NCBI GenBank assembly: GCA_037447655.1
Contig: JBBHKE010001836.1
Location: 1 to 64,000 of the forward strand
Length of the DNA: 64,000 nucleotides
Origin: Zygnema cylindricum
Taxonomy: Eukaryota > Streptophyta > Zygnematophyceae > Zygnematales > Zygnemataceae
Reading direction: 5' to 3'
In this document: positions 1 through 11,474 of the stretch, in pieces
Layout of the letters: each line of letters starts with the position of its first letter
Numbering within the stretch: position 1 is the stretch's first letter
Made by a program: the position numbers and the translations under genes
The notes under the pieces: generated by a model
Seen by the model: the letters and a program-made list of their open reading frames with translations, nothing else
Database searches by the model: none
What the model was told of the DNA's origin: nothing

Positions 1-320
1 AATAAAAGTGAACCGAAACTCGATTTACCCGTACTCGCCCTTACCATAATATGTACAAAATTAATGGTACATCTCTCTCCTACCTTCCACGATACCAATA
101 GTAAAAAGTGAAAAAATATTGGATGGTACAGACAACACAAAACCTTCAATTTTTTTCGTTTTTTGCTAACCCGACCATTCCCGATTTTTTATTTTTTTTG
201 GTGAATCACGCGCCCGAATTTGACCCGCCCCCCAAATTTGGAACTCGAATCCGTTCCGGATCTGACGCAGGCGGTCGGGTAACGGTCGACACGGATTCGG
301 GTACTTGATTGCGACCTCTG
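1..320. mobile_element. hAT-like element (family gamma), right part only
   Basis: This is the right-hand part of an element whose full copy lies at 36757-38180; the left part falls outside the window. It ends in TTTGCGACCTCTG-like sequence (GCGACCTCTG at 311-320), the terminus seen in the complete copy. No intact coding region is visible. Confidence 0.7.
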
Positions 321-439
321 ATGTACTGCACTTAGGGTACTTTCGCATGTAAGCGAAACTTTAGTCTTGTAACTTTGTTTTTGGCAAAGATTTTCCGTCC
401 TACTTTTAAAGCATTCATTTGTAAAGAAATGAAATCGTT
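321..439. other. Unassigned spacer
   Basis: I see no gene, recognisable repeat terminus or long open frame here. Confidence 0.5.
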
Positions 440-1100
440 ACTTTAGATTGTGACAGATGTAGACGCGGGTGTAATTTGTGACGGTTGTCGATGACTACAA
501 AACTCGCGACAATTGATGATGTTTACATAATAACGACGATTTTAGACGTCTAGCTCCTTGTGACATTGTAGATGTTTAGGGTTTGTGAAATTTTGACGTC
601 ACGCTCAAATTAGGACAGCTTCGACGTCACAAATTCTAAAACTTTCTGCCATGGTTTCCCAATTTTGTGTTTTAATCTTTTCTCACTCTACTTTCCATCA
701 AAATACGCCCAAAGATTGTCTAAAGAAATATTTTTTAGAGATCTTTCATTTGATACCATTATTGACGTTTTTCATTACCAGAATTGTGAGATTACGCGGC
801 AGTGGGAGAGGGAGAGAGAGAGAGGCGTTTTCTTGGACTTCGCTTTTGCGAAATGACGTATGTTGGCCGAGACCCCCTCCGCGGCCGGTACGGAAAAAAA
901 CGCACGGAAAAAAGTTACGCACAAGCTGAAAACGTGCATTGTGTATTTTTTTTTGTACTCCGGGCAAAAAAATTGTAAAAAACTTCCAACACGTGCGCCA
1001 ACATCGACATGTTCGATCACCTGATGGAACTTTATTTAAAATCACCTCGCGAGGTGATTTTATATAAAGTTTGAAGATGAGCTGGAACGACGCGAAAGTG
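440..1100 (+). repeat. Dispersed repeat (family E), copy 1
   Basis: This stretch is similar to 56850-57430 in the same orientation and to 58640-59037 in inverse orientation. Shared marks are a 'gacgtcac' rich left part, the block around 'actttctgccatggtttc', a GA-rich stretch, and 'gatgagctggaacgac' at the end. It has no convincing coding content. It could be one arm of a long-TIR (Mutator-like) element, but no target duplication was found. Confidence 0.6.
1040..1061. repeat. Perfect 22-bp palindrome
   Basis: The sequence around atcacctcgc/gaggtgat is a perfect inverted repeat with its centre between 1050 and 1051. The related position in the copy near 57370 (gactcgcgagtt) is only partly palindromic. 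Function unknown. Confidence 0.7.
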
Positions 1101-1563
1101 GGTGGACACGCGCTAGACGACAAACTGCATCGCTCTAAACGACAAACTCAGGTACATATAAATTTAAAGGTAACGCAACTAGTACGGTGGTAATTTCAGA
1201 TTTTTGGTACGGCTGCGGATTTTCTCGTTGTTTTTCTAAGTTATGGAAAAAAACGACAGAAAATAAATGTAACTTTAGCACATGTGAAAGTACCCTTACT
1301 CCTGTTGTAGAACAAAGCAGTGGCGCGAAAAAGCAACAGGCAAAGGACATCCTTGCCACCGAGCAAGTGGATCCGGTAAAGAACTCTAAATCGAAAATGT
1401 GAAGTCGAAATTCACCTTGTGACGCCAACTACTGTACCATGTTAACTACATTGCATCATACATCGGGTGCATCGTGCCGATATACATCGTCTATGGACAA
1501 GTTGCAATGCGATGCGTATGACTACGATAAAAAAACGGTACACTAGTAGCCTATGACCAATGT
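1101..1563. other. Unassigned spacer
   Basis: Only short shadow frames are present and none resembles a known protein. No repeat family of this window was recognised in it. Confidence 0.5.
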
Positions 1564-2028
1564 TAGAGGTCGTAAAGAGTTAACCGAAACCATAACCGAC
1601 CGTTAATCGACCACCCGCGTCGGATCCGGAATGGATTCGAGTGCCAAATTTGTGGGGCGAGTCAAATTCAGGCAAGTGATTCACAAAAAGAATAAAAAAT
1701 CGGGTATAGTCGGGTAACCAAAAAAGGAAAAAAAATTGAAGGTTTTGTGTTTTCCATACAATCCAACATTTCTTTACTTTCTACTATTGGTATCATAGAA
1801 GGTATAAGGGAAATGTAGCATTAATTTTGTACTTATTCGGGTACGGGCGGGTACGAGTAGTCGTGAGAAATCGAGTTTCGTTTAACTTTTATTTTCGTAA
1901 ACGCATTTCAATTAACGGTTAACAATTTTGGAGCATGACGTAACCTGATCGGGCGTCGGGTACTCAGATTTTGGAAAAAAAAAACAGTTTGTCTCGGTTA
2001 TCTAAAATTTGGACTTTTGCGACCTCTC
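1564..2028. mobile_element. hAT-like non-autonomous element (family gamma)
   Basis: A 465-bp element, inverted relative to 36757-38180. Its ends are TAGAGGTCGTAAA on the left and TTTTGCGACCTCTC on the right. It is flanked by a near-perfect 8-bp target duplication, accaatgt at 1556-1563 and accaatat at 2029-2036. Eight-bp duplications and short TIRs are typical of the hAT superfamily. No transposase is encoded. Confidence 0.8.
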
Positions 2029-2369
2029 ACCAATATAGAGATACAAGCTCCCTCTCTTCGCAATCCCTATCCATAAAAATTTCGGAGGGGCCTAATTACC
2101 ATGGACCAAAGAGATTTTTTCACTACTATAAATAAATGAGTTGTAGAAATTAAGAATTTATGAGATATTTTCCAAGTCTTAAATTAGAAAAAAAAATGGG
2201 TTAGATACTATGATCTGCATGAATCCTAATCTCTCTCTTAAATTCCCCACACTTGTTGTAGTCACTGAAGACTTAGGAGAGTAAGATGAAGCCATGGCTA
2301 AAGAAAGGGAAGGTAGGAAGATAAGGGAGAATAATAGTGACAAAGTCACTCTTACACAAAAAGTTGAGT

Positions 2370-2436
2370 CTGACAGGACTCGAACCTTCGAACTGCAGCG
2401 CTTAGCGTAGCCGTCCGCTCTAACTGGTAAGTCGTA
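2370..2436 (-). other. tRNA-like fragment inside a decayed LTR
   Basis: Read on the - strand this contains GGTTCGAGTCC, the T-arm/B-box consensus, preceded by TTAGAGCGG, which resembles a D-arm. I could not fold convincing acceptor and anticodon stems, and the fragment replaces part of the LTR. It is most likely a tRNA-derived or SINE-like relic, not a working tRNA. Confidence 0.25.
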
Positions 2437-3146
2437 GAAGTTCGTTGAAGTATGTAAGGTTTGATAAATACCTAAATTTGAAAACGTACCATAAATCATA
2501 TAACTAGGTATAGGAACAGAGTGTAACATAAATCCGATTGTACGGTACTCCGCACAAACACAAATTTACCGCACATTTGTTTGAACGATTGACATCTAAA
2601 AGTGGTCTACATCGGACGGCTCGCATGCAAGCCGACATCGGGGAACGACCACCTTGGCGTTTTTCGGTCGTCACATCACAAGATGACACTTGGCGCACAC
2701 CCATTGATTTGCGGAATTCTCGGAGTTTATCAAAATGAGGAAGGTGGCGACAGATGTATGCTCCATCTCTATGTCGTACACTGACCGTATAGAAAGTATC
2801 ACGGCTTGTGTACCTTACTGTACTGTACTGTATTTTCATGTGATAGGTATAGCAGTAATAGAGGGTTTAGAGAGGGGATTTAGGACTTAGGAAAATCTGA
2901 GGCAGCCGCCTCTCTCCCAGTGAGCTTGTATACAAAAGGCTAATTTTGGCCTCAAATAATTAACTCTTACGTTAAGCAAATTTGGAGATTTCTTTTGAGT
3001 TTGACTCGGGGGAGTCAGGCCTTCAGAAGAGTGAGGTAAGTCAGATCTCTTGGGGTTTCGGACTGACTACCATTCTTGAAGAAAGAGGGAAACAATATTT
3101 TATCTTAGAGGGCTATCGGTAGATTGCAGATTATGGGTGCCAATGG

Positions 3147-3966
3147 CGACCACAAAATTACACGTTATGGGCCCACCCTCTAGGGTATCCATTTTCAACG
3201 GAACACGGTTTATCTATTGGGAAACCATGATGAAGGATGCGCTTCATGAAAAGCACTTATGGGGAATAGTGAGTGGAAAAGGATGTCCACAGGATTCGGT
3301 GGAGTCAGATTCTCTAAGGATATGAACAAATAGAGGAGATAGAGGAGAATGAAAAAGAAGGCACTGTCGTAGACAAAGGAAAGTATAAGAGAAAGGATAC
3401 TGTTACTTTTTTGCTCCAGTCATCGCATCTCGATCAGCTAAAGGGACAATCAAAACTATGGCAAATAACGTAGAAATCAAAGACTACAACAATGAAGTAG
3501 CCAAACATCTCATCCTTAATCATTTCACTCAAGGAGTAGCTACCTCTCATCTAATGGTAGTTAAGGCAGCAGATATCTGAGAAGACCTTGTTGATGTATA
3601 CAAGAGCAACACAATTCAACAACAACATTTAGCAGATCAAAGAATCAATTCATACTTTCACAAAGGGGAAAAAATGTTGGATTTCTGCAATGACTTAGGC
3701 AGACTCTTCATGGAACTTGAAAGAGTTGGACGGCAGTTGACAGAAAAAGAAAAGGTGAACACGATCATCATGAAAATGCTGGAGGAGTACAAAAACATAG
3801 TGGATCGAGTACAGGAGCTTCCAGATCACAGGTGGATTTGGTTCACATTGGTAGGAATGATTCTTGTTTGTGAAAATACCATGGAGATTCGTAGGGGAGG
3901 GACAATGATTTTTGTCCGTGAGAATACCATGGAGATTGGAAGGGGAGGGACACGCAACGGCTGCTA
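3147..3966 (+). pseudogene. Copia-type gag remnant (element A)
   Basis: The first segment (3167-3322) reads MGPPSRVSIFNGTRFIYW, matching the 'F-G-x-N/R-F-x-x-W' start of copia gag. A second open piece (3674-3967) reads MLDFCNDLGRLFMELERVG and then 'KVNTIIMKMLEEY', the UBN2-like helical part. Stops and frame changes separate the pieces. It is homologous to the gag of element B on the other strand. No protease, integrase or reverse transcriptase follows. Confidence 0.65.
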
Positions 3967-4208
3967 GAATAGATTGGGGTAATTGAGACTCTAAGAAACC
4001 TTACCAGAACTTTCGAGGAGGAAAATTAAGGAAATCAAAGAGAGGGACCGGAACGGGGTTCTCCAAAAGGAATGTGTCATTTATACAAAAATCTTTGACA
4101 CTAGATGGGTGATTCCAAACAGCTGGCCGATCTGAGAAACAACGAGGGATCCGGAAAACTGAACTCAAGTGGAAAGAAAAAGGTATTTGTGGTGACACAA
4201 GTGGAAGA

Positions 4209-5259
4209 TGAAATTCTATGGGCTCCATTGCCACACACATTTCGCAGATCAAAATAAGCTAATTTAGATAGTGACAACTCCAAGTTTATAAAAACCCAAA
4301 TGATTGACCCTTGACAATCACAACCCCATTACAACTTCACCCCTGTGAAATAAGACTTTATGTGTGCTCAGTTCCACCACAAAATGCAAAGTTAGAGTAT
4401 GAGTTTTGGATAACATTCCCCACTTTGACTTTCCCTTAGAAATGCAGCCACCCTAGCAGGCAAACACTTTAACGGACTACACCCGTGTGTAGCTTGGACT
4501 CCCGTGATTGCGCAGCAAAAAGAATCACTGAAAATGGTCAACTGAGTTGATTGTTATGGTTGGCCAAAGTTTGCCTTTTATACAAGATGCTCTCTGGGAG
4601 AGAGGCGGCCACCTACTCAAAAATAATCTAAGTCCTAAAACCCTCTCTAAACACCCTAGTATTGAGGTATGGACCAATCACAAAATTGTACCATACAAGA
4701 AAGTACAGACGCCGGAGTACTTTACGTACAGACATTGTACAACATCGCCATAAAAGTGACATTTGTCACATCCGGATTTGTCATAATGCATTCCGCAAAT
4801 CTCGCAACATTTTGGGATTTTGCCACGTGTCATCCGGAGTGGCGAAGCCGAAAAACGCCAAGGCGACCATTCCGGAATACCGGCTCGCACCACAACCGTC
4901 GATTTATATTGGCAATGTTATACGGACGAAATCTCTACGTGTAATTGTTTAAATATATATCAAACCCTATACACCTTAGCATTAGTCTTAGACTTAACGG
5001 ACAAAGCTAACGGCTACGGGTGACTTGATAGACGGTAGGTACCATGATCAATTCCTGGGTCCGTCAATTACCTTCTTGGTAAATCTACCTAATTTACCCC
5101 CTGTCTTCTTTAGAGGGCCTAGGCAGCCATGGCTGTATCTCCCTATCCAGCCTTTAGTGACTACAACAAGTGTGTGGGCTTGGAGAAGGGAGTTAGAGGC
5201 AGACTGACTTTGCCTTTTTCTATCTTAATACAGATCTAGAAAATACACAAATATCAACA
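4209..5259 (-). repeat. 3' LTR of element B
   Basis: About 1.05 kb. It aligns along its length with 7167-8347, for example 'ctttgactttcccttagaa', 'ggcttggagaagggagtta' and 'aaaatacacaaatatcaaca' at the right end. Confidence 0.8.
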
Positions 5260-5265
5260 CTCCCC

Positions 5266-7160
5266 TTATTTTCTAGTATATTTTCTTTTCAACTCCCACA
5301 CAAAAATGAAAACAAGCACCGGCTCCCCCTTTTTCTTTTTCCTTTTCCTTTTCCTTTCATAAAACTTTAAGAAAATACCCTCATATTTTAAAAGGTCTAT
5401 TTGATGAGCTGAAATAAACATTCCATCTTGTTGATCACACATTTTATTTAGTATCTCACTTTTCATATATCCGAGCAAAGATTTTATCCACCTCATCTCT
5501 TTTCCATCCACACAAAATCTGATTTCCCTCTTGTAGTTCAAACAACCAACCGCATCTTCTATGTGCAACACGCACCCAGATGTTAACCCTTTTACATGCA
5601 CACCTGCATAGATGGCATCACTCCCATTGGTGATGTCAAGTCCATTACCCCCCAAGTTTTCCGAAAATACAAGTATCCCCGCTAAGTTCCTCATAAGATC
5701 TACGTCTTTCGTACTCATATTTTTATCCATGATACTCACCCCATTTTCTGAACTTTCCTCACTCTCTCCCATGGAATTCTTTCCACTATCACTTTCTAAC
5801 TTTATTCCCAATAAATATTTCTCCTCCCCTAAACCTTTCATTAAATATTTTTCTTCTCCCCGATCCTTTACAACCTCCTCTAGTATTACTTCTCCCGTTT
5901 CCTCGGAATCCGTTAAAGTCTTCCTATCCGACCAGTTTTCTGTTTCCAACATATCTATAAAAGAATCCTTATTATTTATAACTCCCTCAAGTACCTCCCT
6001 TCCATTTACTTCCCTTGTACCTCCAAAAGCACACTGTTGCTTTCGTGGAATTTCTGTGTAATTTTCTCTCTTTTCCATTCTACCGATGTGATAAAGCTCC
6101 AAAATTTCTTCATCCTCTTTCTCCTTTTTCCTTTCTTTCTCCTCATCCACATACCAACTTCTAAGTTCTTCCAAACAAGGGCATTCCTCCATATAGTGAC
6201 ACAGTTCCCTACAAAAGAAGCAAACCCCCTTTTCAAAGCTCCCCTTTCTTTTCCTCTCCCTCTCTTACCACCGAATTTTCGATAAGGTTTACCTTTGTCT
6301 TTCTTTCAATCATCACGCTTCCGCTTGTCACCGCCATTCCTCTCATCACTCTTCCGCCATGCACCACCAGCTGTTAGTGCATTCACCCTGTCACTTCCCC
6401 TACGAAGCTCCAAAGTGTTTTCCCTCACAAGAATTATCCCCATGGTAATGCTCCAAGTCCATGAGGAACCATCTATTGCTTGCATACGGTAAATGATGTC
6501 TTCGTACTCATCTGGGAGTTTCATGATTAGTGTGTTCATCTTTCTCTCCTCAGATTCTATATATCCCGCACTAGCAAGCTCAACATATAATGCAGCAATA
6601 TCATTGCAAAACTCTATCATGCTACCGCCTTTATAAACATAGGCCTCTATTTCATGTTTTACTAACTGTTGCCTCTATATAGTCTCACTCTTATAAATAT
6701 GTCTTAGTGTTTCCCAAATTCTGAAGACTTGGTTAGATTTAAAAGAGTGATAGCTATGGACTTAGACACATTTCTAAGTATGAGATATTTTGCTATAGTG
6801 TTTTACAATCCCAAATTCTACTGTCAGTTTCTTCAGTTTTAGTTATAACCCCTACAAGTGGGACCGTAGCCGAGAGCCTAGCTCCCCTCACCATAGGTGT
6901 TCCTTTATCCTTCTCCCCTTTTCCCCCTTCCATGGTAATAATTTTCACTTCACCTTTCCGTTGCATCCTTACTCCAGTTAGTTTTCTCGAAAGCTCCAGA
7001 TGATTCTCCATAGTGAGTTCCTCCAAAGCACGGTGGCGGAAATCTTACTTGTCACGTAACAATTCCTCATAAGTGCTTTTCAAAAAGCAATCCCTCCATC
7101 GTGAACTCCCAATAAGTGAAGTTTGTTCCATCAAACATAGGCACCCTAGATGGTGGGCCC
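5266..7160 (-). pseudogene. Broken gag of element B with CCHC knuckle and long charged tail
   Basis: Read right to left: an N-terminal GPPSRVPMFDGTNFTYW block next to the 5' LTR (about 7156-7100), then broken sequence; a UBN2-like part at 6620-6306 (CNDIAALYVELASAG, MNTLIMKLPDEYEDI) ending in TGA; a basic K/R/G stretch; then, after a frame change in a G run, a CX2CX4HX4C zinc knuckle (CFFCRELCHYMEEC, about 6230-6180). An open frame of 308 codons (6192-5266) starts just after the knuckle's first cysteines and extends about 290 residues beyond it. That tail is rich in E, K and D and shows no protease or polymerase motif. The stop and frameshift mean no single intact protein is made from this copy. 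Confidence 0.65.
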
Positions 7161-7166
7161 ATAACC

Positions 7167-8347
7167 TGTAATTCTATAGGCTCCATTGCCACACAGAATT
7201 CGCAGGTCCAAATAAGCTAATCTAGACAGTGTCGACTCGAAGTATATATAAACCCAAATGACCGACCCCATGATAATTATAACCCCATTACAGCTTCACC
7301 CGTGTGAAATAAGACTTTTTTTGTGCTCAGTTTCACCACATAATGCAAAGTTGGAATAGGAGTTTTAGATAACGTTCCCCACTTTGACTTTCCCTTAGAA
7401 ATGCAGCCACCCTGGCAGGCAAACACTTTGACCGACTACACCCGTGTGTAGCCCGGACTCCTTTGAGTCCTGAGCAAAAAGAATCACTGAAAATGGTCAA
7501 TTAAATGAGTTGATATTAAATGGCAAAGTTTGCCGATTTATACATATGCTCTTTGGGAGAGAGGTGGCTACCTACCAAAATATTATAAGTCCTAAAACCC
7601 CTCTCTAAACCCTCTAGTACTGAGGTACGGACCAATCGCAGCACTATATAGTACATAAAGGTACAGGTGCCGGTGTACCGTTTGTACAGCCATTGTATGA
7701 CAAGGCCAAAAAGTCGATACATGGCATATCCGGATTTGTTCTTATAATCCCCGGAGATGCCGCAAGCCAATGTGGTTGTGCCACGTTTCAATTGACGTGG
7801 CTGTGACAGCAAACCGGCAAAAACCTACTCCGCGATCTCGGCATCTATCGCGGCTGTCCGATCCGAACCGACATTTAATTGTAGCCGTCGAAAATTGATG
7901 CGCGATATTTATTTCGCTATTGAAAAAAAATGCGCGGTATTTTTTTCGTCATCCTACCGTACTCCGTACTATATGAAACTGTATCTATGCACTAGGTATC
8001 TATTTCTCGTTAAAGGAATTAGTCTACGTGCAATCATTTAAGTAATTATCAAACGCTATGTATTGTAACACTAGTCTTAGGCTTAACGGACAAAGCTAAG
8101 AGCTACGAGTGACTTGATGGACGGTAGGTTCAAGAATAATTCTTGGGTCGGTCAAATCTCTTTTTAGTAAAACCTACCAAGTCTACTTCTTGTCTCTCTA
8201 GAGGGCATAGGCAGCCATGGCTCTGTCTCCTTATCGAGCCTTCTGTGACTACAACAAGTGGGGAGGCTTGGAGAAGGGAGTTAGAGGCCGACTGCATTTG
8301 CCTTTTTCTATCCTAATATAGACCTAGAAAATACACAAATATCAACA
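7167..8347 (-). repeat. 5' LTR of element B
   Basis: About 1.18 kb. It is the partner of 4209-5259, slightly longer because of extra sequence around 7800-8010. The gag start lies directly inside it on the - strand. Confidence 0.8.
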
Positions 8348-8399
8348 TATTACAAAGACCTCCCTGATGTAACCATACCCGAAATAAGTAATTATATGA

Positions 8400-8691
8400 A
8401 TTACAGAATTAGCACTTTTTTGTCGGTTATATTTTGCGGCGTGTACCTTTAAGTCACTGAACAAAAACCACGTCGTAAGTGGCGTATCATACAATTTGTC
8501 TTTTTCGCTAAAATTACATATTATATAGAAATTTAAAATATTAAATTTAAAAAAATACTATTCATCGCGATATATATCGCGATGATTTATGTTGGTCTCG
8601 GTACGATATATCGAGGATTCTGCTCGATCGATACTCGATATATCGAATATCGAAATTATCGCGATATGAATTTACCCGATACCCAATACTA
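8400..8691 (-). mobile_element. hAT-like element relic (family alpha-2)
   Basis: In reverse orientation this matches the left part of the element at 26329-36671, including the uninterrupted site where the gypsy element inserted there (cgcgatatatatcgcgatg). It ends in TACCCGATACCCAATACTA at 8691. The other half is missing. The cgatat-rich terminal region could form strong secondary structure. Confidence 0.65.
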
Positions 8692-9108
8692 ATACATAGA
8701 GTACAACATAGTACACTCATACGGAAGTGTAAGTACATACGCTGGTACAAATATTTCGTTCTGACTTTCCGTTTGAAGAATTTTGTAAGATTTTCAAAAT
8801 CTGGACACTAACCTATGTGGCGCCAATCATAATCGAGGAAGGTTTGTTACTGGCCCCACAATCGAGCGGACTTCCAGTAAACGCGGTCTGTAGACTTTTT
8901 CGTACATTTACTGGGAGCTCCTAATGGAATGTTACCCTCAGTAAGGAAACGATTAGTCATGCGTGTCGTCCCAAAATAGGCATCTGAATACATTTCCTCC
9001 AAAACGAACGGCCGAGATCCCACAAATTCTTTTCCCATGCCCACCTAAGCGTTCTATGTTGTAGCTACCGCCTAGGCTGTTGTACACCTTTTTTGTCACA
9101 GTCATATG
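8692..9108. other. Unassigned spacer
   Basis: A 65-codon open frame on the - strand (9044-8847) was read and matches nothing I recognise. No gene is supported. Confidence 0.45.
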
Positions 9109-9742
9109 CGTGGTTCACACTTGGAAAAATGGGAAAACGATGTCATAAATTTTGGGATCCGTACGCCAAATTTCATAAAATGACAAAAAACGCGGCGGTG
9201 ACGGTTGGGGCGGTTGGTTTCGACCGTTTTGGAGCGTAGCGGCGGACAAAAGATGCAGTTCTATGCGTCAAAACTCGACAGCTGCGTAAAGCAAACGGCA
9301 ACTGCCGTCCGCCATCGGACATCATGTTCGGAATGCACTTTTTCGTTTTTGAAGAATTTCGAAAACGAAGCGCACGGACGTGAACCGTACAAGAATTCAT
9401 TCCGTCGCAAACTTATGAACAAACTAGGGGACCAATCACATAAGAGAACACGTAATGTAAAAAAAAAAAAAAACACCGATGGAAAAAGAAATAAAAGGGC
9501 ATGTCCAAAGTTCCTTCGCGGTTATTTACGGTCTGTACAAACGCTTGCGTGGCAGTACATTTTGGTTTGGAAGGATTCGTACATATCATGTCCGCAAAGC
9601 GTTTCCTTTTTCTTACGGGCAAGTGGCTCGTATCACGACACGCTATTGACGTAGGCTAGCGTCACGTGCCAGTTCACGACGGACAAAAAAAAGTACCGTT
9701 TTCATACCATACCGTTTTCCCCTTTTTCAAGTGTGAACCACG
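9109..9742. mobile_element. TIR element, about 634 bp
   Basis: CGTGGTTCACACTTGG at 9109 is mirrored by CAAGTGTGAACCACG ending at 9742, and the similarity continues inward (aaaatgggaaaacg / cgttttccccttttt), giving TIRs of about 33 bp. Open frames inside, up to 149 codons at 9205-9654, overlap on both strands and resemble no transposase. It is a non-autonomous DNA element of unknown superfamily; no clear target duplication was found. Confidence 0.6.
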
Positions 9743-9796
9743 CAATAGACTCAGCGCACCGAACATGTAATGTACGGTATTCCTTGCACGACTGCT

Positions 9797-10016
9797 ACAC
9801 CGTGTATCGCTATTAATGCTAAGAGTTTTTTCGCCACGTAAAACATCTTTTCTCCGTACAGATTTGTCCTATTTTCAATTTGAGACCGCCAATCGGAAAC
9901 TGAGATTCTTAACTTTCAATCGCCAACGTCAGATCCACAATCCGACAAGTGTGTACGGTGAAAAGATAAATTAAGTGGCAAAAAAAACATTAACACTAAT
10001 AGCGACTCGCGGTGTA
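9797..10016. mobile_element. MITE (family delta, TACACCG termini)
   Basis: A 220-bp element with inverted ends TACACCGTGTATCGC and GCGACTCGCGGTGTA, and inner arms 'cgccacgtaaaacatctttt' / 'aagtggcaaaaaaaac'. Similar copies lie at 17368, 26120, 59082 and 59812. The outer TA on both sides fits a TA target duplication (Tc1/mariner-like), but a longer TIR that includes TA cannot be excluded. Confidence 0.75.
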
Positions 10017-11474
10017 GGACATGGAAACGAACTTTTTGACGTTCAGATCATGAGTCACAACAACTTCATTTTTAGGGTTACAATTTCACATGGTTTCTAG
10101 GAACCCTAAAATTCATCAAAGGTAACCAATTCGGCATTTTTGGTACGATCTATTTTTTTGTCGCGGAGGTTTAATGGAAGGGGGAAGCGGAGAACGTGAG
10201 TTTTTATTTCAACACTATTTGATGTATTCTGTTTGATTGATTTTCATGTTGTTGAATGCTAATTTGCGAGATTTCTTGTCGTTTTTCTTTAGGAGATCGC
10301 TTTTTTTGCATGAAATTGAAATTCTACTGTATAAAAAAAATCACGCGTTTTGAAAATTATGGAATTAGACCTCTCTTAGTATGATTTTTTTTTTTACAAC
10401 ATATTTTTTCTACCGACCATAGTTGGTTATATTTTTGCTATTTCTTCTCACTTAATCTCGTTGTCTCTAATAATTGCAGAATATTTACATGTGATTATTG
10501 TTCTTAATAACTTTTAGGTATTCCGATCCTTAACTTTTCTTACTATATTCCCCTCATGCCAAATCAAGTTGGGTTACGACAAAAAAAAAACACTCCTATG
10601 CATAACTCAAAATCATTAAATCTTTAAGGACTTTGTAACATTTGTGCATTGTCCACCGACAGTATCATGGATCTTATTTGTTTTTTGAAAAGGTTATGCA
10701 TTAGCCCCCTTTTCTTGGATAAGATATTGAACTTTGTCTCTCTATATAACACAAATTAGTCAGGCCGATTCTTGGTTTGGGAGCTCAACATATGGAAAGT
10801 GTGGACTGTAGTTGTTAGGATTTTACCGTGGAGAATAACTACATTCAGAAAAAAACGTCATCTGGAATTTGAGGATTTTGCAATTAAGAATTAATATTTT
10901 TTGAAGACTGCTTTTGAACACTGGGCACCTATTTTGTTAGATAGTAACTACAATACTAACATTTCATAAATTTCAGGCTTTACGCTCTTTTCATTTATAC
11001 GACCTAAAATCTCCAACTGAATTCATTCTCTTTCATTTCGCTGCCCACCTTATCACCTTCCTTTTTTTTTTATCTCTCTTCCCTCCCCCTCTTCCTATTC
11101 CATTCTTATTTGCTTCCTTTCACTTTTTTCTCTATTTTGCCTTCACAAATTGTTCTTTCTCTTTTCGCTGTTTCTCCTCCCTCCCATCCTAGTCTCCTTC
11201 TCCTTTTTTTCTCTTGCCCTCCTAATCTCTCCACTCTCATTTCCCTCCATTGTTTCTAATTTCTTTCACTGATCTCTTTTTCCTCCTTTTTCTCCCTTCA
11301 CTCCGCTGGTACCCTACGTAGTAACCTTATTTTTACCCTTGTTTTCTCTCCTTCCTCTCCATTCACTTTCGCTCCTTTTGTCCCTCCCACTCCTCTGCCC
11401 TTCGCCCTTGCTTCCCTCCTTTCCTCACTTTTGATTTTTCCCTCCTCTCCCTCACGATTTCCTTTTCTTTTTCT
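10017..11474 (+). other. Upstream region of the SAC9 gene
   Basis: AT-rich sequence followed by about 430 bp (11041-11474) that is almost entirely pyrimidine on the + strand and ends in ctttttctatggcagcag. It is either a CT-rich 5' leader or the end of a first intron with an unusually long pyrimidine tract (see 10174-10195). No other gene is visible. Confidence 0.5.
10174..10195 (+). other. Possible tiny first coding exon of SAC9
   Basis: ATGGAAGGGGGAAGCGGAGA plus AC is followed by a strong GTGAGT donor. Spliced to the acceptor after 11481 (atggcag) or after 11484 (cagcag), it joins the SAC9 frame exactly and would give MEGGSGE plus P-G-S-P or R-S-P. The alternative is a start at 11475. The 19-nt first exon of the neighbouring NUP98-NUP96 gene shows that such tiny exons occur here. 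Confidence 0.4.

Larger units (their letters stand above)
2165..4208 (+). mobile_element. Degenerate copia-type LTR element, 5' part (element A)
   Basis: 2165-3160 is a diverged, inverted relative of the LTRs at 4209-5259 and 7167-8347; shared blocks include 'cacacttgttgtagtcact' and 'ctctctcccag'. Downstream, on the + strand, lie remnants of a copia-type gag. The element has no 3' LTR of its own and runs directly into the - strand element B, so the two sit head to head. The left boundary is approximate because the LTR is badly decayed. Confidence 0.6.
4209..8347 (-). mobile_element. LTR element with gag only (TR-GAG type, element B)
   Basis: Two direct LTRs (4209-5259 and 7167-8347) enclose about 1.9 kb. 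In - strand reading the LTRs start TGTTGATATTTGTG and end in ...TTACA. The internal region encodes only a gag-like protein in pieces, with no protease, integrase or reverse transcriptase. This is the layout of plant TR-GAG elements, which are mobilised by enzymes from autonomous relatives. The LTRs are well diverged and the flanks show no target duplication, so it is old, or its left flank was changed by the junction with element A. Confidence 0.75.

Noticed and set aside
5612-6061. 149-codon + strand frame
   Set aside because: Antisense to the gag tail of element B; Ser/Pro-rich as expected from an E/K-rich coding strand.
9205-9654. 149-codon frame inside the TIR element
   Set aside because: No transposase motif, and it overlaps two antisense frames of similar quality.
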